Below are positions 53,269 to 61,083 of a stretch of DNA of 64,000 nt, piece after piece. Every line of letters starts with the position of its first letter. Position 1 is the first letter of the stretch. Made by a program: the position numbers and the translations under genes. Under the pieces are notes generated by a model. That model was not told where the DNA came from, did no database searches, and worked only from the letters and a program-made list of their open reading frames with translations. The stretch comes from CBDCGJ01 sp965216645 (GTDB lineage: Bacteria; Pseudomonadota; Alphaproteobacteria; GCA-2731375), in the NCBI GenBank assembly GCA_965216645.1, contig CBDCGJ010000011.1, positions 1-64,000 of the forward strand, in the 5' to 3' direction.

Positions 53269-53649
53269 TCAGGCCGGGTCGAAATAGTGGATCTCAAACA
53301 AAAGGCATCCGCCCTCCGACTTGAAGGGGCCGTGCGGCGCGCCGGGCGGACGGCAGGCATAGGTATTGGGCGGGAAAGCTTCGCCGCCCTGGCCGTTGGC
53401 GTCGTTGCCGACCGTGAGATCGCCGGATACGAGATAGACCTCTTCCCAATAGGTATGGACAAAAGGCTCGGTGGTGTAGACGCCCGGCTCGAACCGGAGA
53501 AGGCGGGTGCGGGAACCCCTGCGTCCGTCCTCGTCCAGTTCGCCGGACAAAGTTTTCTGTTGGATGCCGGACGGGTAACCTTCCGGCACGGACCAACCGT
53601 TGTTCATATCGAGCGTATGGAATTCGAGATGTTGCTTGGTGACGGCCAT
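53269..53649 (-). CDS. Cupin-domain protein (ChrR/acetylacetone-dioxygenase-like)
   Basis: 126 residues forming one cupin barrel. The first motif is within FEPGVYTTEPFVHTYWEEVYLVSGDLTVG (His, Glu) and the second in PPGAPHGPFKSEGG (His). The function may be as a metal-binding enzyme or sensor. It follows the HpaB-family monooxygenase gene by 2 bases on the same strand, so they are almost certainly one operon. Confidence 0.87.
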   Translation of the reverse strand: MAVTKQHLEFHTLDMNNGWSVPEGYPSGIQQKTLSGELDEDGRRGSRTRLLRFEPGVYTTEPFVHTYWEEVYLVSGDLTVGNDANGQGGEAFPPNTYACRPPGAPHGPFKSEGGCLLFEIHYFDPA

Positions 53650-53651
53650 GA

Positions 53652-55124
53652 TCAGTTTTCCTCTCTCGCGGCGAGTTCCCGGTCCAGATCATAGCTTGCC
53701 AGCAACCCGTCGACCATATCCGTGCAGCTATCCCAATCGAAGGTCCGGAAACTGTGGTTTTTGGTCACGAATGTGGCGCCGGCATAGAACATTTCATACT
53801 GAGTATGGCGCGACGCGAATTCGGAACCGACCGCGTCCCAGGCCAGGCGGAAGAATTTCACTCGATCCTCGGACCCGCTGGCCGGCGATTGTTGGGTCGC
53901 ATTGATCAAGCCGCGCAAGGCCGGATCAGTGAAATCATCGATCGAGGACGGCAGCATGATCATGCCGCCGCCGGCCAGGTCACGCAACCGCTGCATCACC
54001 GTCGGATAGAGTTGTTGGGTCAAGACCTGGGCCGAATAGAGGGTGTGACGGTCCGGAACGAAATACTCGTCCCATTGCTGGCCCTTAACCTCCATGGCTC
54101 GCATCATGGCGTCGACCATGGCGCAATCCGCGGCCAGATTGCCCAGGGTTTCGCGCACCTGCGGGAAGTTCAGGATACCATTGGTCTCGGCAATCCGGCG
54201 GGCGATGCCCAGCAGGAAGCGCATCTTCACCGAGAGACGGATTTGGGCCTGATAGTTCTGATAGACGTGGGCCGGTGTGGCATGGAATTGCTTCTGGCAC
54301 ATGGTCACGTCCTGATTGATGAAAATGCGTTCCCACGGCACCTTTACGTCATCGAAATAGAGTACTGCGTCGTTTTCGTCGAAGCGGCGAGCGAGGGGAT
54401 TGTCGAACTCGCTGACCGCGTCCGCCTCATAGGATTTGCGCGACAGGATCTTCAAACCCTTGGCGTTCATCGGCACGCAGAAGGAGAGGGCGTAGCGCTC
54501 ATCGCCAGGCTGCAACGGCTGTATGCAGGTGACCAGCACTTCGTTGGCCATGATCCCGCCGGTGGCCAGCATCTTGGCGCCACGAATGGTCAAGCCTTCA
54601 GTATCTTCGTCGACAACGCCGGCCGTGAGATATTCGCTGGCCTGCTCATGGGCGCTTTTCGACCGGTCGGCCTGCGGATTGATGATGACATAGGTGAGAT
54701 AGAGTTCGTTATTACGGGCGAAGGTATAATAGTCGGCCAACGCACCGGCCCGCGCCGGATCGTAGTCGACGAAGACCTCGCGGCCCATATACATGCCGCT
54801 CAGGCAAGAGGCGACGTGATCCGGTGCCCGGCCGAGAAAACCCGCATGCAGTTCGGTCCAGGCGACCAAGGCCTCTCGGCGTTCGACCAACTCGTCATAG
54901 GATTTCGGTAATTGCCAGATCCGATTGGCTCGATTGTCGCCGTAATCGAAAGTCATCAGGTCGACATTCTCCGGCGCGCTCTGAAAATCGTAGAGCCGGC
55001 CGACGGTCGCGACCGCATTGCGGAAAGCCGGATGGGTCGTGACATCATCGACTTTCTTGCCGTCGAGAAAAACCTCTCGTCCGTCCTGTAACGTAGAGAT
55101 ATGCAGCGCGCCCGACTTCAGCAT
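53652..55124 (-). CDS. 4-hydroxyphenylacetate 3-hydroxylase family (HpaB-type) monooxygenase
   Basis: 490 residues from the ATG at 55124 (GGAGG 6 bases upstream). Features of the FADH2-dependent HpaB / PvcC family are GRAPDHVASCLSGMYMG, NPQADRSKSAHEQ, GLTIRGAKMLATGGIMANE and VPWERIFINQD. It should hydroxylate a phenolic ring using reduced flavin supplied by a separate reductase, and no HpaC-like reductase gene is nearby. It forms an operon with the cupin gene and is divergent from the pseudouridine kinase gene. Confidence 0.92.
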   Translation of the reverse strand: MLKSGALHISTLQDGREVFLDGKKVDDVTTHPAFRNAVATVGRLYDFQSAPENVDLMTFDYGDNRANRIWQLPKSYDELVERREALVAWTELHAGFLGRAPDHVASCLSGMYMGREVFVDYDPARAGALADYYTFARNNELYLTYVIINPQADRSKSAHEQASEYLTAGVVDEDTEGLTIRGAKMLATGGIMANEVLVTCIQPLQPGDERYALSFCVPMNAKGLKILSRKSYEADAVSEFDNPLARRFDENDAVLYFDDVKVPWERIFINQDVTMCQKQFHATPAHVYQNYQAQIRLSVKMRFLLGIARRIAETNGILNFPQVRETLGNLAADCAMVDAMMRAMEVKGQQWDEYFVPDRHTLYSAQVLTQQLYPTVMQRLRDLAGGGMIMLPSSIDDFTDPALRGLINATQQSPASGSEDRVKFFRLAWDAVGSEFASRHTQYEMFYAGATFVTKNHSFRTFDWDSCTDMVDGLLASYDLDRELAAREEN

Positions 55125-55176
55125 TTTCGCCTCCCATGCCGTTCTTCTCTTTTGATTACCGGTTCTGAAATCGCCG

Positions 55177-55206
55177 TTCAATGGGCAGTCGAACCTCCGC
55201 TATACT
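55177..55206 (+). promoter_or_regulatory. Possible sigma-70 promoter before the pseudouridine kinase gene
   Basis: A TATACT hexamer (55201-55206) lies 30 bases before the start codon, with TTCAAT (55177-55182) 18 bases further upstream as a weak -35. GGGGGAGG near 55220 is the ribosome site. The -10 is good but the -35 is poor. Confidence 0.35.
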
Positions 55207-55235
55207 GACCTGGGCAAATAGGGGGAGGACTTGTC

Positions 55236-56105
55236 ATGTCGAAGGACCGAATTGAGGTCATCTGCGTCGGGGCGGTCAACGTAGATCGGCTGGCGCGATT
55301 CCTCGATCATCCGGTTGCCGGCACCTCGAATCCCGGCGACCTCGCCGTGCGACCGGGCGGCGTCGCCCGCAATGTCGCGGCGCAGTTGATACGGTATGGT
55401 CATCAAGTCGCCTTGGTCAGCGCGGTGGGCGATGACAATGACGGCAAGTTTCTCCTGCATTCCCTACAGGATATCGGTTTGGATACCAGCCATATCCAAG
55501 TCGTGAAGGATTGCTCGACGGCGACCTATGCGGCGCTGTTCGATCCGGACGGTCAGCTTTATATCGGCCATGCAGCGATGGATATCTATAAGGCTTTAAC
55601 CGTCGATATGTTGGCTGGAATCCCTTGCTTACGCGAGAAATCGGCCATTTGGCTGGTCGATGCCAATTTGCCGCCCGATAGTTTGGTATGGTTGGCGGAT
55701 CAGGCTGAGGTCTTGTTTGCCGACACGGTCTCTGTCGCAAAAGCGCCAAAATTGGCGCCTATCCTTACTAAATTGTCGATGCTGGTCTGTAACCGGCAGG
55801 AGGCGGCGGCGCTTGTAGGGCGGAACGAAGGTGAAAGCGTCGCGGCACTGGCAGAGGCGCTCTTATCAGCCGGTTGTGTGGCCGCCGTGGTTACGGACGG
55901 TGCGGAGACGATGGCGATCGCCGACGGCAACGGTGTCCATGAGCGGCAACCGCCTCGGGTGGAAGTGGCGGACGTCAATGGTGCCGGGGATGCCATGATC
56001 GCCGGTACGATAGAAGGTTACTTAACCGGATTGTCTTCGGTCGAGGCGGTGCAGGTGGGGATCGACAGGGCGGCCGACGCGGTTATCCATGAGGGTGCGC
56101 CTTAA
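55236..56105 (+). CDS. psuK: PfkB-family kinase, probable pseudouridine kinase
   Basis: 289 residues. The ribokinase-family N-terminal GAVNVDRLARF and RPGGVARNVAAQLIRYG, and the C-terminal ATP/anion-hole motif DVNGAGDAMIAGTIEGYL with catalytic Asp, are clear. The family alone does not fix the substrate. The pseudouridine-5'-phosphate glycosidase gene 4 kb downstream on the same strand makes pseudouridine the best guess: PsuK phosphorylates it and PsuG releases uracil and ribose 5-phosphate. One large gene separates the two. Confidence 0.82.
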   Translation: MSKDRIEVICVGAVNVDRLARFLDHPVAGTSNPGDLAVRPGGVARNVAAQLIRYGHQVALVSAVGDDNDGKFLLHSLQDIGLDTSHIQVVKDCSTATYAALFDPDGQLYIGHAAMDIYKALTVDMLAGIPCLREKSAIWLVDANLPPDSLVWLADQAEVLFADTVSVAKAPKLAPILTKLSMLVCNRQEAAALVGRNEGESVAALAEALLSAGCVAAVVTDGAETMAIADGNGVHERQPPRVEVADVNGAGDAMIAGTIEGYLTGLSSVEAVQVGIDRAADAVIHEGAP

Positions 56106-56210
56106 TTCGGCAGGGTGACGATCAATTGATGAACTGGCGGCCGGAATCTGTTGTCTGTTGCCGCCAAACTGCGTCATCATACGGATAAATAAATCAGTTC
56201 GAATATAACT

Positions 56211-59200
56211 ATGACCGACTCCGAAAAAACACCCGATCAGAAGACCGAGGACGCGCCTGAGGTGGAGGCGAAACTTAAGCCTAAGCGCAAAAGGCGTTGG
56301 ACGCGATACAGTGGTCTCATATTCGCAGGCTTGGTTGTTTTGTTCATATTGCTGCAAGGCACCATTCTGCGTTTTGGTATCAAATACGGGCTCGAGGAGC
56401 TGGGCTTCAAGAACGTTCAGATCGAAACCTCGGACTCCTCCGTTGCGCAGCTTCTGTTCGGCATCGGCGATGTGTCCGCGGAAGCGCCGGATGGCACGGT
56501 GCTGCAATTGGGCAAATTCAGTTCCGACTTCAGTTGGGAGGCGTTGTTCGACCGGCATATCCAACTGGAACAGATCACACTGTCCGATCTACGTCTCGAA
56601 ATCGCCCGGGATGAGGAGGGGAGATATCTGATCAGCGGGCTGCCGATCCCGACGGCGGATACGGAATCCGTGCAGCAGGTCGATGACAGCGGCGGCTTCG
56701 GCTGGACCATTGGGGCGCAGCGGGCGGAAATCACCAACAGTGTTATCACCTACCGGGAAAATGGCGGTGCGATCGAAGTCGACGTCTCCCGTCTCATCGT
56801 CGAAGGTTTCGAGGGGCGCCGCCCACGCGAGCACACGAAACTCGATCTAACGGGGCAGGTGAACGGCAGTCCCATATCTCTTGCCGGGACGGTGCGGCCG
56901 CTGGACAAACCGATGGGCATGGATTTGAAATTGAGCCTGGACGGTTTCGACTTGACTGCCTTGCAACCGTTGGTTGGCGATCTGATGACCGGTTTGTCCG
57001 GTCGCATGACGATGGATTTCCGGATTGTCGGCGAGGCGGACGACGCCGACCCGATCAACACCTACAAAGCCAATTGGAGTGGCGCGCTATCGACATCGAA
57101 GCTGACTTTGACGACGGCTGGCCAGCAAATCGCCGCCGAGGCGTTGTCCTGGACCGGCGCCATCGTTTCCGATCATGTCTCGACCCGTGCCGAAGGCGTC
57201 TTGAGCGGAAGCGGATCGACAGTTAAGGCGGACGGGCATAGCGCGACATTGGGCGACGTCAAAATCGACTTGAAACCCTTCACGCTGCCTTTGTCGCCGG
57301 ACGGAACATTGGGAACCATCGATTGGCTCGGCGGCTTCGAGTTTAAGAATGCGAATGTGACGGTCGGGACGATGGACATGGCGGCTGGCGACGCCGTCTG
57401 GCAGGGGCAGTTAGTCCTGCCGTTTGCGGCGGGGGCCGACATTGGTAAGGTCGCCGGCACCCTGACCGCGGCTAAAGCGGCCTTTAAGGATAGCGGGATG
57501 GGTCTGTCCTTGGCCGACGACAAATTGACGGCGAAAATCACCATGGACATGCCCAGCCTGGCGGACAGTGGTCCTTTTCCCGTCAAGCTCGACTTTGACG
57601 TCGAAGGAGGCGGTTTGACGGTCAGCTATCCGGCCGCCGATATCACGGCCGCGACCTTCGGCGGGTTTACCAGCAAGGGCAATGTGGCGCTGGTCACGGA
57701 ACCCGCGGGGCCGACCGGCACGATTGACGCCGGTTTAAACCTTTCCGGTCTGTCTCTCAAAACCAAATCGAGCGGCGTGAACTTGCGGCAGGAAGCCTTG
57801 ACGATCGAAGGCAGCTATACGTTGTCCAATCAATCGAGCGAAAGTCCGTTTTCGGCCAAGGTGAAACTAAACGGTAAGGGCGTGTCCGTCGGTGCTAAAC
57901 CGCTAGGTATCGACAAAGTGGCGGTGGGGAATATCAGTTTCGATGGCCGTCTGATCGATCCGCAATCCTTGAACGGGGCATTGTCCGTGACGGGCGCGGC
58001 GATGGCCATGCCCGGCCTCGGTATCGACAAGCTCGATATCGGTCAAATGGCTTACAATGGCGGGTTGAAGTTGGCGGAGGCCAACCATTTGGATGGCAAT
58101 CTATCGGCACAGAAGATCGCTGGCGCCATGGCCGGGTTCGGTGTGCAACGGGTTGCGTTCGACAAACTCGATTGGGCCGGCGATCTCAGCCTATCGGATC
58201 GGACCACCGCGAAAGGGAAATTGACCCTAGGCGGTGCCGATGCCGCGATGCCGGAACTGGGCGTCGATAAGATCGCGGCAGCGGCGATGACATGGTCCGG
58301 CAACGCGGATCTAGCGGCGGCGAGTAAGATCGACGGCACCGTGTCTGTCGGCAAACTATCCGGCGCCATGCCGAAATTGGGTGTGGCCGATCTGTCTTTC
58401 GATAACTTGTCATGGACCGGCAATATGGCTGCGGGAGATGCGACGGCGGCGAAGGGGAAGTTGGCGCTGACAAATCTGGCGGCGAAGCTGCCCGACTATG
58501 GGTTCTCGATAAGTCAGCAGAAACTGGATGCCGACGCGGACGTGAAAGTCCGCCCTGGCGCATCGCTGCCGATTGCCGGCACCGCCAAGTTCAATGGCCG
58601 GACCTTGACGGTGGATGACAGCAAGGGCGCGGGTGTCCTGCGCCTCGACGGGTACCAAGTCAATGGTTTGACCCTTAAGGAAAATGGCGAGATCACCTCG
58701 ACGGACACGCGCCTCGACCAAGTGAAGGCATTGGCACAGGGCGAGTCGGGCTGGCTGGTCCAACTAACGGCCCTGGCGGTGCAGCAGTTGGTAGCGAATG
58801 TGAACGGCGACGTCGGCGCGGGTTCGGTGACCGTCAGCGATCTCAAGACCAGCCTGGTCCGGACCAAACAAGGCCTGCAGCCCTTGACGGGCAATGGCGG
58901 CGATAAGAGCAACGACGATACGGCGCTACCGAAAGTGCATATCGGTAACCTCGTATTGACCGGCCGAAACCAGTTGACCTTCCGCGATTCCACAACGGAT
59001 CCGGCGGTGAAGTTTACGGTCAGTCCTTTGGCCCTGACCTTAAAGAATGTCGATACCGGGGCGCCGAACAAAGACATGTCGATCGCGCTAAAAGCTGGGA
59101 TCGGCGAATTCACCAAGGTCGACTTGAACGGGACGGCGCGGCCCTTCGCCAAAGCCCGCAACGCCAAAATGGCGCTGGTTGTGGAAGGCTTGGACTTGCC

Positions 59201-60104
59201 GACCTTCTCGCCCTATGCCGCGCAATTCGGCGCTATCCATTTCAAGACGGGTCGGCTTGATGCCAACCTGGCGGGCAATGTCAGCCAGGATAATATCAAG
59301 GCCGAATTGAAAACCCATCTCGCCAAGGTGACGCTTGAGCAGCTGGAGCCGCGGGAGATAAAACTTTCCAAGAAAGCCAGTGTGCCGCTCGAGACCGCGC
59401 TCAATCTATTGCGCGATGATGACGGCGACATCCGTTTGACTGTGCCGATCGAAGGAAAGTTGTCGGATCCGAATTTCAAACTCGACCAGGTAATCGGTAA
59501 GGCCGTCGGTAATGCGGTGTTTTCCGCATTGAAGGTGGTGTTCCCGCCGACTTTGTTACTTTCCGCCCTGTCTAAAGCGGGTAAGGGGAAGATCGGCTTT
59601 CCGCCGGTAACTTTCCCGGCCGGAGTTGGCGACTTGGCGGCCGAGCAACAGAAGAGTTTGAAGAAGCTGGCCGGTTTGATGCGTAAGCGCCCGGCTATCT
59701 CACTCAGCGTCTGCGGTGTCGCCACGGCCACCGACTTAGACGTTATGCGGCCGGATGCCAAGGCCGGTATGGTCAAGGCCGACGCGGATGCCGCAAAAAA
59801 GGCAGCGGAAGTCAAGGCCAAACAGTCCGAGAGCAACAAGGACGAGACATCGACCGGCACCGCGACGACGCCGACAAAGAAGCCGGCTGCCAAAGTGCAG
59901 GACGCTACCGTGCAGAAGGCGTTGGCCAAAGCCGAACAAGCGAAGATACGCGAGGCTTTAAGCCAACTCGCTGGCGAGCGTGGGGCCGCCGTCAAAAACT
60001 ATTTGGTGAAAAGCAGTGGCATTCGCGCGAAACGTTTGTTTGAATGCCGCCCGAAAGTCGAATTGAAAGGGAAGGGCGCCCCCCGCGTCGAGTTGTCTTT
60101 GTGA
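56211..60104 (+). CDS. Giant AsmA/DUF748-like envelope protein
   Basis: 1297 residues. A short cytoplasmic basic N-terminus is followed by one membrane helix at about 34-53 (YSGLIFAGLVVLFILLQGTI). The long beta-rich periplasmic body is of the AsmA/DUF748 type; its C-terminal part holds the characteristic RLTVPIEGKLSDPNFKLDQV. Five approximate 40-residue repeats (about 556-760) carry the pattern MPxLGxDK..., DNA about 57876-58500. A Lys/Ala/Glu-rich tail of about 70 residues ends the protein. AsmA-like proteins bridge the envelope and are linked to lipid transport. It is coupled to psuG by a GTGA overlap. Confidence 0.85.
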   Translation: MTDSEKTPDQKTEDAPEVEAKLKPKRKRRWTRYSGLIFAGLVVLFILLQGTILRFGIKYGLEELGFKNVQIETSDSSVAQLLFGIGDVSAEAPDGTVLQLGKFSSDFSWEALFDRHIQLEQITLSDLRLEIARDEEGRYLISGLPIPTADTESVQQVDDSGGFGWTIGAQRAEITNSVITYRENGGAIEVDVSRLIVEGFEGRRPREHTKLDLTGQVNGSPISLAGTVRPLDKPMGMDLKLSLDGFDLTALQPLVGDLMTGLSGRMTMDFRIVGEADDADPINTYKANWSGALSTSKLTLTTAGQQIAAEALSWTGAIVSDHVSTRAEGVLSGSGSTVKADGHSATLGDVKIDLKPFTLPLSPDGTLGTIDWLGGFEFKNANVTVGTMDMAAGDAVWQGQLVLPFAAGADIGKVAGTLTAAKAAFKDSGMGLSLADDKLTAKITMDMPSLADSGPFPVKLDFDVEGGGLTVSYPAADITAATFGGFTSKGNVALVTEPAGPTGTIDAGLNLSGLSLKTKSSGVNLRQEALTIEGSYTLSNQSSESPFSAKVKLNGKGVSVGAKPLGIDKVAVGNISFDGRLIDPQSLNGALSVTGAAMAMPGLGIDKLDIGQMAYNGGLKLAEANHLDGNLSAQKIAGAMAGFGVQRVAFDKLDWAGDLSLSDRTTAKGKLTLGGADAAMPELGVDKIAAAAMTWSGNADLAAASKIDGTVSVGKLSGAMPKLGVADLSFDNLSWTGNMAAGDATAAKGKLALTNLAAKLPDYGFSISQQKLDADADVKVRPGASLPIAGTAKFNGRTLTVDDSKGAGVLRLDGYQVNGLTLKENGEITSTDTRLDQVKALAQGESGWLVQLTALAVQQLVANVNGDVGAGSVTVSDLKTSLVRTKQGLQPLTGNGGDKSNDDTALPKVHIGNLVLTGRNQLTFRDSTTDPAVKFTVSPLALTLKNVDTGAPNKDMSIALKAGIGEFTKVDLNGTARPFAKARNAKMALVVEGLDLPTFSPYAAQFGAIHFKTGRLDANLAGNVSQDNIKAELKTHLAKVTLEQLEPREIKLSKKASVPLETALNLLRDDDGDIRLTVPIEGKLSDPNFKLDQVIGKAVGNAVFSALKVVFPPTLLLSALSKAGKGKIGFPPVTFPAGVGDLAAEQQKSLKKLAGLMRKRPAISLSVCGVATATDLDVMRPDAKAGMVKADADAAKKAAEVKAKQSESNKDETSTGTATTPTKKPAAKVQDATVQKALAKAEQAKIREALSQLAGERGAAVKNYLVKSSGIRAKRLFECRPKVELKGKGAPRVELSL

Positions 60105-61033
60105 GTGAGCCGTCCGTGCAGTCTGCGTTTCTCGAGATTTCGCCCGCCGTCATGGCGGCGCGCCAATCCGGCCAACCCGTCGTCGCGCTCGAAAGCACGA
60201 TCATCAGTCACGGTATGCCGCCGCCCCGGAATATCGAGACGGCGCTGGCGGTCGAGGAGATCATTCGTCGGGCCGGCGCTTGTCCGGCGACGATTGCCGT
60301 GTTGGACGGGAAAGTCAGGATCGGGTTGGAAGCGCCCGACTTCGAACGCCTGTCAGCACGCGATCAGGTTGCCAAGCTCTCGCGTGGCGATTTGGCCTAT
60401 GCCCTCACCGCCGGACAGACCGGCGCCACGACAGTGGCGGCGACAATGATTTGCGCCCATCATGCCGGCATTCGGGTCTTCGCGACCGGCGGTATTGGCG
60501 GGGTGCATAAGGGCGGGCAGGACAGCCTCGACATCTCGGCCGATTTGGAGGAATTGGCGCGGACCCCGGTTGCCGTAGTTTGCGCCGGTATCAAAGCGAT
60601 CCTCGACCTGCGCCGAACCTTGGAGGTGCTCGAGACCAAGGGTGTGCCGGTCATCACTTATAATGAAGTCGAGTTGCCGTCGTTCTGGAGCCGGCAAAGC
60701 GGTGTGCTCGCGACGCAACGCCTCGACACGCCGGACCAGGTCGCGTCTTTCCTAAGATGTCATTTCGAACTCGCCGGCGGCGGCGCATTGATCGCCAATC
60801 CACCCAATCGGGAAGACGAGATTTCCACCTCGATCATCAATCAACATATCGAGGAAGCGGCAATCGCCGCCGAGAATATGGGGATTAAAGGTAAACACGT
60901 CACGCCCTTCATGCTGGACTTCATCCTGCAGGGGACGGAGGGGCGCAGCCTCGAGACCAATATCGCCCTCATCAAGAACAACGCCCGCCTTGCCGCCGAA
61001 ATTGCGATTAGCCTGTCGGCCACGACAGACTAA
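60101..61033 (+). CDS. psuG: Pseudouridine-5'-phosphate glycosidase
   Basis: 310 residues from a GTG at 60101 that overlaps the preceding TGA; the frame opens earlier but inside the AsmA-like gene. Family signatures are ALESTIISHGMPPPRN, GQTGATTVAATMICAHHAGI, FATGGIGGVHKG and VVCAGIKAILDLRRTLE, where the Lys of the active site is in VCAGIKAIL. It reversibly cleaves the C-C glycosidic bond of pseudouridine 5'-phosphate to uracil and ribose 5-phosphate. The partner kinase gene lies upstream. Confidence 0.95.
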   Translation: MSEPSVQSAFLEISPAVMAARQSGQPVVALESTIISHGMPPPRNIETALAVEEIIRRAGACPATIAVLDGKVRIGLEAPDFERLSARDQVAKLSRGDLAYALTAGQTGATTVAATMICAHHAGIRVFATGGIGGVHKGGQDSLDISADLEELARTPVAVVCAGIKAILDLRRTLEVLETKGVPVITYNEVELPSFWSRQSGVLATQRLDTPDQVASFLRCHFELAGGGALIANPPNREDEISTSIINQHIEEAAIAAENMGIKGKHVTPFMLDFILQGTEGRSLETNIALIKNNARLAAEIAISLSATTD

Positions 61034-61083
61034 AACGGTTAGCCCGCACCGACGTACCGAGAGAAATCTCGGCCAATCAACGG

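Noticed and set aside
53754..54911. A 385-residue open frame on the plus strand opposite the HpaB-type gene
   Set aside because: It is the antisense shadow of a well-supported gene, a common effect in GC-rich DNA.
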